Below, in pieces: positions 51,804-60,753 of a stretch of 64,000 nt of DNA. The stretch covers positions 186,001 through 250,000 of the forward strand of contig DAORDH010000003.1 of the NCBI GenBank assembly GCA_035345875.1, written 5' to 3'. Both the position numbers and the translations under genes were made by a program. The notes below the pieces were generated by a model. The model was not told where the DNA came from, ran no database searches, and was given only the letters and a program-made list of their open reading frames with translations. This stretch comes from UBA2033 sp035345875 (GTDB taxonomy: Bacteria; Spirochaetota; Leptospiria; Leptospirales; Leptospiraceae). How positions within the stretch are numbered: position 1 is the stretch's first letter; the number at the start of each line of letters is the position of its first letter.

Positions 51804-52315
51804 GCAATAAAATAAAAGTGTTATTTGTATGTCTTGGTAATATTTGTAGATCCCCCGCAGCGGAAGGAGCCTTTAAAAGCTTGGTCGAGAAAAAAGGAAT
51901 CTCTGAATTATTTGAAATAGATTCAGCTGGGACTGCAGGGTATCATGTTGGAGAAAGACCACATGAAACAACAACCAAGGTTGCAAGAGATAGAGGAATT
52001 ATTTTAAATCATTATTGTCGCCAATTTGAACCAATGGATTTTCAAAGATTCGACTATATTCTGGCAATGGATCAATCCAACTTCAGATCAATTCTTTCCA
52101 TGGCGAAAACAGAATCTGACAAACAGCGGGTAATGAAGTTTAGACGCTTCGATTCAACAGTCAAGGGAGAGCCAGATGTGCCCGATCCTTATTATGGTGG
52201 AATAGCTGGCTTTGAGCATGTTCAAGATATTGTAGAGCGAGCATCTGAAGGTTTTTTAAATTGGTTATTAGAAAATCATAGCTTACCAACAGAATTAGAG
52301 GAAAATGAGGATTAA
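51800..52315 (+). CDS. Low molecular weight protein tyrosine phosphatase
   Basis: 171 aa from a TTG start at 51800 overlapping the SDR stop, with AGAGG 8 nt upstream. The P-loop VCLGNICRSP has Cys11 and Arg17, and the general-acid Asp is in VPDPYYGG. It removes phosphate from protein tyrosines or arginines. Its stop overlaps the NDH-2 gene start by 11 nt if that begins at 52305. Confidence 0.93.
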   Translation: MSNKIKVLFVCLGNICRSPAAEGAFKSLVEKKGISELFEIDSAGTAGYHVGERPHETTTKVARDRGIILNHYCRQFEPMDFQRFDYILAMDQSNFRSILSMAKTESDKQRVMKFRRFDSTVKGEPDVPDPYYGGIAGFEHVQDIVERASEGFLNWLLENHSLPTELEENED

Positions 52316-53570
52316 ACCCATGGTTGAAGAAAAACATATAGTAATTGTCGGTGCTGGCTTTGGAGGATTACAAGCAGCAAAGAAACTAGGAAATAAGAAG
52401 GGGATAAAGGTTACAGTGGTTGATAAAAACAATCATCATTTATTTCAACCATTGCTTTATCAAGTAGCAAGTTCTGTTCTAAGTCCTGCTGACATTGCGA
52501 TTCCCACTCGATCGATTACTACTAGTTATGCGAATATATCCATAATCATGTCTGAGTTAAAAGAAATTAATAAAGAACATAGAAAGTTACACCTAGAGCA
52601 CACAACGATCCAATATGATTATTTAATTCTCGCCATGGGAGCAAGAACAAGTTATTTCGGAAATGATCACTGGAAAAAATTTGCTCCAGGTCTTAAAAAT
52701 CTAAATGATGCCTTAAAAGTAAGAAAGAGTATTCTAGTTTCTTTCGAGAGAGCCGAACTCGAAACAAATCCTGCAAAAGTAGCAGAACTTCTGAATTACG
52801 TTGTAATTGGAGGAGGTCCTACTGGTGTAGAATTGTCCGGTGCAATAGCAGAACTATCGCATCAAATCATTCGAAATGATTTTAGATTCATTGATTCATC
52901 CATGAGTAAGATCACTTTGATTGAAGGTGGTCCAAGACTTCTTCCTAGCTTCTCTGAAAAATCATCTGATGTTGCATATAAAGAATTGGTTAAGAGGGGA
53001 GTCGATATTCGTTTAAACACAAGGGTTGTGAACATAGATGAAGAGGGTGTTCATACTGGTAAAGAGGTAATCAAATCTCAAAATATTATCTGGGCTGCAG
53101 GTGTTGCTGCAAATCCATTTACACAAAAGTTAGATACTCCTTTGGATAAATCAGGAAGAGTAATTGTAAATAGTCACTGTGCGATTCCATCACATCCAGA
53201 GATCTTCTGTATTGGAGATATGGCAAATTTTAGTGAGGGGCTAGAAAGACCTCTCCCTGGAGTCTCGCCAGTTGCAATGCAACAAGGAAGATATGTGGCT
53301 GATTTAATTATGGATGAAATCAAGGGTAAATCTAGGAAACCTTTTCATTACTTCGATAAAGGAAGTATGGCGACTATCGGTAGAATGGATGCTGTTGCAG
53401 AAGTTGGAAATATTAAACTTTCAGGAATTATTGGTTGGCTGGGATGGCTATTTGTCCATTTATTTTATCAGGTTGGATTTAAAAATAAAGTTTCCATCTT
53501 GATTACTTGGATCTGGAGTTATATTTCTTTTAAAGCAGGAGCAAGACTTATACAAAATGAAGAAGATTAA
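52305..53570 (+). CDS. Type II NADH:quinone oxidoreductase (NDH-2)
   Basis: 421 aa (416 if the ATG at 52320 is used, which has GAGG 10 nt upstream). Transfers electrons from NADH to quinone without proton pumping. The FAD fold opens with IVIVGAGFGGLQAAKKL, the NAD fold has VVIGGGPTGVELSGAIAEL, and the FAD-binding end is CIGDMANF. A C-terminal amphipathic or hydrophobic region (IIGWLGWLFVHLFYQVGFKNK) anchors it to the membrane. Operon with LMW-PTP and SDR. Its stop is inside a hairpin shared with the convergent gene. Confidence 0.93.
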   Translation: MRIKPMVEEKHIVIVGAGFGGLQAAKKLGNKKGIKVTVVDKNNHHLFQPLLYQVASSVLSPADIAIPTRSITTSYANISIIMSELKEINKEHRKLHLEHTTIQYDYLILAMGARTSYFGNDHWKKFAPGLKNLNDALKVRKSILVSFERAELETNPAKVAELLNYVVIGGGPTGVELSGAIAELSHQIIRNDFRFIDSSMSKITLIEGGPRLLPSFSEKSSDVAYKELVKRGVDIRLNTRVVNIDEEGVHTGKEVIKSQNIIWAAGVAANPFTQKLDTPLDKSGRVIVNSHCAIPSHPEIFCIGDMANFSEGLERPLPGVSPVAMQQGRYVADLIMDEIKGKSRKPFHYFDKGSMATIGRMDAVAEVGNIKLSGIIGWLGWLFVHLFYQVGFKNKVSILITWIWSYISFKAGARLIQNEED

Positions 53571-53581
53571 TCATCTTCTTC
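53559..53581. terminator. Shared hairpin at two convergent stop codons
   Basis: gaagaagat (53559-53567) and atcttcttc (53573-53581) make a perfect 9-bp stem with a 5-nt loop. Both the NDH-2 stop and the convergent gene's stop lie in it, and the two genes overlap by 4 nt. The stem encodes acidic C-termini on both strands. Confidence 0.6.
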
Positions 53582-53947
53582 TATTTCTATATCTTTTGTG
53601 CTTAGAGGACGAAGTAGGGAACTATTGATAAGATCATAAACCAAATTGTCAATGATAGAACCTTTTTGCCATAAAGACTCAGACTCAGTTCCCAAAACGT
53701 CTTCTAGTAGATTATCTGCATAGATTGCCATACATTCATTTGCATTTTCGTCTGGTGTCATTAGAATCTCATCATTCTCTGAATAGATAATATTGATATT
53801 ATACGTTGTGTAATCGGAAAGATTTTCCCCTCGATAGTAGGACATTATTTTATGGAAATTATCCTTTGTATCGATCAAAATTTTTACTTCAAATGAATTT
53901 TGTTCTACACAATGAAAATTGAGAATCTGGCCTAAATATTCAGACAT
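53567..53947 (-). CDS. Hypothetical acidic protein
   Basis: 126 aa, no signal peptide and no membrane segment. Acidic, ending IEIEEDD. Reads as one alpha/beta domain (FEVKILIDTKDNFHKIMSYYRGENLSDYT...). No family recognised. Monocistronic, converging on NDH-2. Coding composition and normal start support it as a gene. Confidence 0.65.
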   Translation of the reverse strand: MSEYLGQILNFHCVEQNSFEVKILIDTKDNFHKIMSYYRGENLSDYTTYNINIIYSENDEILMTPDENANECMAIYADNLLEDVLGTESESLWQKGSIIDNLVYDLINSSLLRPLSTKDIEIEEDD

Positions 53948-53994
53948 AGAAATAGTTTTTCAAATAAAGAGACATTGTCAAATGCTTTTTTAAG

Positions 53995-54933
53995 TTAAAA
54001 TCGAAAGGAATAACCGGCTATGTAATACGGGTCATATTTGCTGATGTGGCTAACGCTTGTTATGCCCGACTGGGATACAAGTTGATAATCCAGGAAAAAT
54101 CCTCTAGTTCTGTTATCTGTAAATGCATTTTCATTATAAAAATAATATGCATCAAAAATATTAAATAAATAGATGAGTGCAATCCCGATTCCAATATTTC
54201 TTGCAGAGCTTACATGGCTGTTTTCAACGGATGATTTCTGAGCGTAGTAGATTAAAAAAGTGTTTTCAATTGGTGGCGGTGGATTCGAAAAATTTAACAA
54301 GAACCCACCCAGTAAAATTGGATTTGAAAGTGAATTGAAATTATTTACTGCATTTGCATGTTTTTGCTTCTCACTCGAATAAGCTGCTCCACCAGCAATA
54401 AGGAGGAGAGGATACAATATGCCTGCCATATAACGTCTCTCCATAAACTGACCGCATCCTGGGAGAATAATAGAACATCCTGTAACAGCAAGCCTACTCG
54501 GAATCGATCTTTTGGGTTCTTCCCCTTTGCTCGGTTCCAAATTTACATTTTGCTTTTCTTCTGGTGGATCTGCCTCTATTGTAATAGGTTTGGGTTCCTC
54601 TTCTTTTAAAAGAGGTGCTTTGTCCTTAGCATCAGAACTCTCATCTTGTCTTTTTTTTTTATCTTCCTCTAATTGATTGCTTGGTAAGATCGGCTCTTCT
54701 GACTTGGATTTATCCTCTACTGATTGATTAGGATCTCGGTAAATGATTTTATAAATCTTCTCTTTCAGAATTTCTCTTAACTCACCGTTACCGTTAACTT
54801 CAACCTTGATTGAATTTATATTTTGGTTCCTGATTTTACCTTGTATGACTTCTCCATCTTTCAGCAGAATCGTCTCTGCATAATTTGAGCTCAAAATTAA
54901 TATAAAAAGTAAAGTAAAGACAATTTTTCTCAT
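53995..54933 (-). CDS. Leptospiral exported protein with LA_0442/LA_0875-type N-terminal domain
   Basis: 312 aa. The signal peptide is about 1-19. A small beta domain (about 20-70, ETILLKDGEVIQGKIRNQNINSIKVEVNG) matches the leptospiral LA_0442/LA_0875 N-terminal type, which I recall from Leptospira annotations. A Lys/Glu/Pro linker follows (about 75-145), then a DUF5683-like hydrophobic region (CSIILPGCGQFMERRYMAGILYPLLLIAGG) and a second membrane segment. Likely envelope-associated. Supports a Leptospiraceae origin. Role unknown. Confidence 0.75.
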   Translation of the reverse strand: MRKIVFTLLFILILSSNYAETILLKDGEVIQGKIRNQNINSIKVEVNGNGELREILKEKIYKIIYRDPNQSVEDKSKSEEPILPSNQLEEDKKKRQDESSDAKDKAPLLKEEEPKPITIEADPPEEKQNVNLEPSKGEEPKRSIPSRLAVTGCSIILPGCGQFMERRYMAGILYPLLLIAGGAAYSSEKQKHANAVNNFNSLSNPILLGGFLLNFSNPPPPIENTFLIYYAQKSSVENSHVSSARNIGIGIALIYLFNIFDAYYFYNENAFTDNRTRGFFLDYQLVSQSGITSVSHISKYDPYYIAGYSFRF

Positions 54934-55204
54934 AACTCTATTCCTTTTTTACACCCTATGTAAGCTACTCTTAAAAACGTTAATCTTTTAAAAATGAGAT
55001 TGGTACATACACTATATATTTAGAAAAGTCGAGTAAAATTTCATTTCCAATAAAAAAAGTCACCCACTACAAGCAAAAAAGACCATTAAAGCCTTAGAAA
55101 TGAAAAAGGTTGGTTTGATTTGGATGCAAAATCAAAACGGTTTGTAAATTTTTATACTTAGATTTTTAGAAATGAATCAGTTAGGCAATAACCAAATACT
55201 TTGA

Positions 55205-58200
55205 TTATTTCAATGCTTCCTGAAATGCCTGATGAATTCTCTCCAATTCAGATTCTTTTTCATTGATCCAATCTAAAAGCCAAACTCTATAAAATTTCCA
55301 ACCGAGGGAGGCTAATTGTTGTTCTCTGAGACGATCCCTTTCTTTTACGGTGGGGCTTGACGCATAGTATTCGCCATCGCACTCAATCGCCAAAACAAAC
55401 TCATCTTTTTTTGGATGTCTGACAACTAAATCAATTTTGTATTGAGAAAAACCAAATTTTGGAATCACAGTGTATCCATTTTTTTCGAGTGTTTCCATAA
55501 TATCTTTTTCAATAGGATTCAATTTTTCCTGACCATAGGATGCTTGTGGTTTTCCCCCATAACCAGCATAATTCAAATAAGATTTTAAAAGCCTAACTCC
55601 TTCTGAATTAGAACGATCCAAGTCAATATCCGAATCTCTAAATGAGGAAACGATAGTCATTCTCTTTCGGGCACGTGTTATGGCGACATTGAGTCTTCTT
55701 TCCCCACCTTGATGAGTAAGTGGTCCGAAATTATGGGGCAAATTACCGTTAGCTTCTTTTACATAGCCGATCGATAATATAATTGCATCTCTTTCATCTC
55801 CCTGAACCTGTTCAATATTTTTAATGAAAAAATGATCCTCGATTTCTTCATTGAAAAATGGCTCTAAATCCATTGAACTTTTTAAAGCATCCTCTAGAGC
55901 AGACTCAATTCGTTGTGCATGTGCTATCCCCATGGTAATAACACCAAGCGTTTCATTTGGGCGTTCTGTTGCATGATTCAGAATAAGATCGATTACCCGC
56001 TTAACTTCCATTTCTTCGCTTTCTTCTGGCGTTTGACCTATTTCGAAGGGGATTAAATCATGAAATAAAACTCTCTGATTTTTGGGACTAGGGAAGGTGA
56101 TTAATTTATTTGCATAGATATTTTCATTCGAAAATGCAATCAACTCCTCAGATCGGCTGCGATAGTGCCAAACTAAATGTCTTTCATTTAAAAAACTAGC
56201 CGTTCGATTGAGTAAACTTTCAAATCCTTTAGTATGAGATACTTCCTCTGATTCGTCATCGTCGTCATCACTTTCTCTAAAAAAATCTGTTGGAGGTAAT
56301 TGCTTAGTATCCCCTGCGACAACAATTTGTTTACTTCGCATAATAGCTGGAATTGAATCTGCTGGAATAATCTGACTTGCTTCGTCAAAAATTACTACAT
56401 CAAAATACTGTTTCTTCGCATCAATTAACTGACTGATAGAAAGAGGACTAGCCATCCAGCAAGGTCTTAAACTTGTTAAAACGTTAGGCGTTTCGGGTAG
56501 TAGTTTTCTAAGAGATAGCCTCGCAGAATTTTTATTTGTTTCGCCTCGAACTAGATTTTCTTCATCACCGAATTGACTCATTTGTTGCATGACCCATCTT
56601 GCATGTCTATAGTTAAGCCTATCTTTTGTTAACTCGATTCTTTCTCTGTCTAATTCTTGAAATTCTTTTACTAATTCTGTTTGTGTCTTTCCATGAAAAG
56701 TTTTTAATTTCCCATCCTGTTTATAGGCTTCTTCTAAACAAGAATAGAGCCAAGCGTATTCAAATTGCCTCGCCCAAAATTCTGATTCAATTCCTCTTTG
56801 TTTTATTTCAATTAAGAATACGGAAGCATTGTGTTTATTAAACTCCCTTTCTATTTCTTTCACACTGCCCAAAGACAAAGCTTGTGAATCATTGTTCAAT
56901 TCTTTGAATATGGAAATAATTTCTCCAATACCCAATTTTTCAATTTGATTCTGATTGATTCTACTTTTGATTTTTTGAATTTCTTGTTGTAACTGGGCAA
57001 AATTAGAACTAATCGTTTCCCAATCTCTTACTGGCTCAGGATAAATAGTCGACCTGTGTTGCGATTTCCATTCTTTCAATAGATTTGCTATATTTTCAAT
57101 ATCAGTAAAAAAGACTGAACTCGTTTCGGCTATCGGATTTCTAGAATTAAAAATGGATTCGTATGCTTTCCAGAAATCTGAATTTGCAACTTTTAGAAAG
57201 AATTCGTTATCTCTCAGTAATTTTATAATTTTCATATCTGGAAATTCATACTGAGGGAATAATTTTTTCCATTTATTCAGATTCACGGAAATTTTTTTAA
57301 TTTCACCCAGCAATTCTTCTCGTGATACTTCCTCAGAGAATCTAATTTTTTTCAAAGTCTCTACAGTGGTTTTTAATTCTGAATCAAATAAATTGGAAAA
57401 CCATTTTTTAGATTCGGCATTGCTTAATATTTGAATGTATTTATCAAAATCAATATTATAGATCTCATCAGAGTATTTATCAGAGATGCGACTAATATCT
57501 GTTAGTAGATTGATTTTTTCATTTACTAAGAGGGGAGTAGTATCCGGAGTTCGATGGATCTGTTTTAAATAATCAAAGCCTTGATTTAAGTCAGTGTCAT
57601 TCGCAAAGGCTTTTTTTATAGTTAAGAAGTTCTTTGTATCTAAATGAAAGATGTCATGATTATCTGAATAGAGTGTATACATTAAGTTTACTCTTTCCAT
57701 TAACTGAATCATGTTTTCCATTTCTTTAAAATTTTTATTATCACTTAATCCATAGGCTCCTAATTTTGAAAACTCCTGTTCCAAGAATAAAAGTTGCTTA
57801 TAGATTGTATTGACTGAATTGGAAAGTTCTGTTCCATCCTCAACAGTTGAAATATTAGTATTTTGCCAAATGGAAGCCCTTGGATTTACAAATAAGGAAG
57901 CTAGACTTGGCTTTTGTAACTCTTCAAGATGTGCTCTCAAACTATCTACTACATCAGGTGTTAATTTCTCTAGATCTTTCCCTGTAAATTTGGTTTGGCT
58001 TTTTTCTGCCTCGGAGAATTGAATCAATGCGGATAATAACTCGTAAACGCTTTTATTTGCAGGACTTCTTTTCTTGTGAAATTGCTCAACATGATAATTG
58101 AGTTCCCTTCGTTTCTTTACATATTGTTTGTGTGTCTCACCAACATCAATGCTTCTAAAACTTTTTATTAGATCTAGACTTTCTTTGAATTGATCTAAGA

Positions 58201-59263
58201 CCATTTTTCTAGAAATCCCTGTCCCATGTAAATCTAACAAAAGATGTCCCATGTTTTTTTGGTCGAGACGGCGCTTAACGACTTCGAGAGCAGCTCTCTT
58301 CTCTGCAACAAATAAAACTTTCTTTCCGTTTGCGACAAGAGTTGCGATTAAATTTGCGATTGTTTGACTCTTTCCTGTTCCTGGTGGTCCTTGGATTGTG
58401 CAATTTTCTCCTTTTAAAACAGCTTGGATTACACTCTGTTGACTAGAGTCACAATCAAAGACAATAAAATCATCTTCTGGTTGAATTTGATCAAATTTTT
58501 TTGGATCGATTTCTACAGTAGATGTTTTAATTTTTCGAATTGCAAACTCATCTCCTGCCATAGCAAGAACAAGTTCAGTCTGATTGTTAGGATTTTCTTT
58601 TTGAAATTTTAAATCCTCCACCATTGACATTTTCTGAAATGAGAAATTGCTTATAATAAATTGCTTATCAACTTGAATAGATTGAATTCTTTTTGCAGAT
58701 AGAGTCCTCAGTCTAGAGACTACCGTTTCAAAATCAGGAACAGAATCTTCATTTAGACTGCCATTCTCATCTTGCAAAAGTTGATCGGAAGTTATTTTTA
58801 AATTGTGTCTTTTTTCTAAATAAGCAAGTAGAACTGGATTTATAAAAGCATCTCCACTGCGTCTGAGGAATGCTTTGCTCTTGCTCTCTATGCTAATAGG
58901 TAGTAGTATAAGTGGGCACCGAGGAGGACTTGCATCATCATCTTCTTTCCAAGTAGCAAAGCCGTAAGCAAGAAGTAATGTATCTATCCCTCGCTCTTCT
59001 AGGTTCTGCTTCGCTCGCTTATTTATGATTTTAATTTTTCGGTATACGTCTGCGTTATTGTCTTTGAGGGAGAGAAGATCGTTAATGGAAACCTTTGATC
59101 CACCAAAAAACTCTATAAGGTATTTCTCGTCTAATTTCGAAATATCTAACGTTCCGACTTTTTGGTCTTTGTAATAAAGTAAGTTATTACGACGCGATAA
59201 GTCAGTTAAATCCTGAATCCATTGTTCACAAGCTTTATCAAGTAATGTTTGAGAGTAGTTCAT
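55205..59263 (-). CDS. DUF4011-type SF1 helicase with C-terminal Vsr/MTES_1575-like nuclease
   Basis: 1352 aa. The N-terminus WIQDLTDLSRRNNLLYYK is the DUF4011 signature. The SF1 helicase core is split: Walker A CTIQGPPGTGKSQTIANLI (about 290), then a long coiled insert, then VVIFDEASQIIPADSIPAIMR with GDTKQLPP (Walker B and motif III), HYRSRSEELI, VQGDERDAIILSIGY and RRLNVAITRARKRM. The final 100 residues form a PD-(D/E)xK nuclease (YKIDLVV...LAIECDGEYYASSPTVKERDRLREQQLASLGW). Such helicase-nuclease chains are found in predicted phage-defence loci. It starts 11 nt after the HtrA-like pair. Confidence 0.9.
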   Translation of the reverse strand: MNYSQTLLDKACEQWIQDLTDLSRRNNLLYYKDQKVGTLDISKLDEKYLIEFFGGSKVSINDLLSLKDNNADVYRKIKIINKRAKQNLEERGIDTLLLAYGFATWKEDDDASPPRCPLILLPISIESKSKAFLRRSGDAFINPVLLAYLEKRHNLKITSDQLLQDENGSLNEDSVPDFETVVSRLRTLSAKRIQSIQVDKQFIISNFSFQKMSMVEDLKFQKENPNNQTELVLAMAGDEFAIRKIKTSTVEIDPKKFDQIQPEDDFIVFDCDSSQQSVIQAVLKGENCTIQGPPGTGKSQTIANLIATLVANGKKVLFVAEKRAALEVVKRRLDQKNMGHLLLDLHGTGISRKMVLDQFKESLDLIKSFRSIDVGETHKQYVKKRRELNYHVEQFHKKRSPANKSVYELLSALIQFSEAEKSQTKFTGKDLEKLTPDVVDSLRAHLEELQKPSLASLFVNPRASIWQNTNISTVEDGTELSNSVNTIYKQLLFLEQEFSKLGAYGLSDNKNFKEMENMIQLMERVNLMYTLYSDNHDIFHLDTKNFLTIKKAFANDTDLNQGFDYLKQIHRTPDTTPLLVNEKINLLTDISRISDKYSDEIYNIDFDKYIQILSNAESKKWFSNLFDSELKTTVETLKKIRFSEEVSREELLGEIKKISVNLNKWKKLFPQYEFPDMKIIKLLRDNEFFLKVANSDFWKAYESIFNSRNPIAETSSVFFTDIENIANLLKEWKSQHRSTIYPEPVRDWETISSNFAQLQQEIQKIKSRINQNQIEKLGIGEIISIFKELNNDSQALSLGSVKEIEREFNKHNASVFLIEIKQRGIESEFWARQFEYAWLYSCLEEAYKQDGKLKTFHGKTQTELVKEFQELDRERIELTKDRLNYRHARWVMQQMSQFGDEENLVRGETNKNSARLSLRKLLPETPNVLTSLRPCWMASPLSISQLIDAKKQYFDVVIFDEASQIIPADSIPAIMRSKQIVVAGDTKQLPPTDFFRESDDDDDESEEVSHTKGFESLLNRTASFLNERHLVWHYRSRSEELIAFSNENIYANKLITFPSPKNQRVLFHDLIPFEIGQTPEESEEMEVKRVIDLILNHATERPNETLGVITMGIAHAQRIESALEDALKSSMDLEPFFNEEIEDHFFIKNIEQVQGDERDAIILSIGYVKEANGNLPHNFGPLTHQGGERRLNVAITRARKRMTIVSSFRDSDIDLDRSNSEGVRLLKSYLNYAGYGGKPQASYGQEKLNPIEKDIMETLEKNGYTVIPKFGFSQYKIDLVVRHPKKDEFVLAIECDGEYYASSPTVKERDRLREQQLASLGWKFYRVWLLDWINEKESELERIHQAFQEALK

Positions 59264-59274
59264 AATCAGGACTA

Positions 59275-60753
59275 TTAAAAATTTTTCAGTCTTTCGATTC
59301 CAAATTTTTTCTGTATTCTTTCATCAATTTCTTTCAGAGTTGTTTTATCCAATACAATCTCTGTTCCATTTTCTGTCAAGAGGCTCACATACCTTTCTTT
59401 ATCAGATGAGATAGCTTTATCTAAATCTCGAATAGAATTTAGAGAAGATTCATTGACCGTTTTAATGATATCAAAACTCAGAGAGTGATAGCCATTATTG
59501 GAATCATCTGGTAAAACTTGAACCAGCATCACATAACGACCCTGTTCTCCTTTTTTGTGATATCTATAATAGTCATTCAAGTAGAGCAACTTTTTATCAA
59601 TTCTAGATCTCCAGCTAGAACCAAATTCTTTCATCAAAAACTCTGATAATTCCACAAAAATAAAGCCTCCCCGAATTAGATATTCAGGTTCTTTGCCTTC
59701 ATTGTTCATATATGGTATCTTGATTGCCTTGTAAGGAAATGGCTTCAATCGCATCGAAATTGTTTCTTCTTTTTTATTTCTAAGAATTTTTACAGGAATA
59801 TTTTTTCCCATTTTAAAACCAAATTCCTCTCCGCAATGAGCGAGGAAGGATATATATTGTTTACCATAAATTGGGTGTTTGAAATATCCTTGGGAATCAA
59901 TTTTCATCCCACCATACTCGAGGATAACATCATTTAGCTGCAAAGAATTATCGGCTGTAGAATAGGGGAGAATCTCTGCGACCAAGACTCCTTGCATCGA
60001 TTTATCTAAGCCAAAATACTCCTTCGTTGCTTCATCTTGTAAGGGTCTAAATCTAAATCCTTTAAACGGAAAGATTGTTCCAGTGGGTTTGTCGAATTTT
60101 TGCTTTATAAAAGTATTAATCAAAAATCCAGGGATTGCCTTTCCTGAGTTTTTAGATGCGGTAAATCTAAATAAAACTCCAATCGCTTTATCCTTATCTA
60201 AAATTAACTCCCCATCTCCATCTAACTTTTCATTTGAATTGATGTTTAAATAGGGTAATTCTGTATAACCCATTGGGTAGTTTTCCATTTCAATTCCAAT
60301 CAGTCTTCCTTTTGCATTTTGTATAGATCCAGAGTTGTCCAATTGTAAAATGGAAACTGCTTTGAAAGGATCTATCTTAGATTCAAATTGAATTGGGACT
60401 AAATCATTAAAGAAATCTTTATCGCTAACTTCTAAAACACTTAAATTTGATTCATAATCCATCTTAATTACTTTTGCAGGAAAAGATGTGTAAGAAGAAA
60501 ACTTTTTTACTTCGATAGAAGTGTAATAATCTATTAAAGATGTAAATACGATTATTCGCTTATTTGCAATTACGATTCCTACGGCACCAGTAGTTTGTGG
60601 CTTTTTTGTTTGCCAAGGGAAAAGAAAGTTAGGCGATTGAGTTGTGATTTTAACCTGCACAATGCTATTTTTAAATTTATCCTCTATTGTCTCTAAGGAG
60701 AATAAAGATGAATAACCAAATAAGAAAAGAAAAAGGAAAATAGCTTTTTTCAT
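59275..60753 (-). CDS. Catalytically dead HtrA-like paralogue with PDZ domain
   Basis: 492 aa. The signal peptide is about 1-18. It aligns in layout with the active protease encoded just upstream, but at the expected His position reads VFTSLIDYYTS, the Asp region is YESNLSVLEV and the Ser region DGDGELILDKDKAIGV; no catalytic residue remains. A PDZ-like domain (about 225-335, GFRFRPLQDEATKEYFGLDKSMQGVLVAEILP) and a second beta region follow. Likely a periplasmic adaptor or regulatory subunit for the active enzyme. The 4-nt overlap (ATGA) fixes co-translation. Confidence 0.85.
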   Translation of the reverse strand: MKKAIFLFLFLFGYSSLFSLETIEDKFKNSIVQVKITTQSPNFLFPWQTKKPQTTGAVGIVIANKRIIVFTSLIDYYTSIEVKKFSSYTSFPAKVIKMDYESNLSVLEVSDKDFFNDLVPIQFESKIDPFKAVSILQLDNSGSIQNAKGRLIGIEMENYPMGYTELPYLNINSNEKLDGDGELILDKDKAIGVLFRFTASKNSGKAIPGFLINTFIKQKFDKPTGTIFPFKGFRFRPLQDEATKEYFGLDKSMQGVLVAEILPYSTADNSLQLNDVILEYGGMKIDSQGYFKHPIYGKQYISFLAHCGEEFGFKMGKNIPVKILRNKKEETISMRLKPFPYKAIKIPYMNNEGKEPEYLIRGGFIFVELSEFLMKEFGSSWRSRIDKKLLYLNDYYRYHKKGEQGRYVMLVQVLPDDSNNGYHSLSFDIIKTVNESSLNSIRDLDKAISSDKERYVSLLTENGTEIVLDKTTLKEIDERIQKKFGIERLKNF

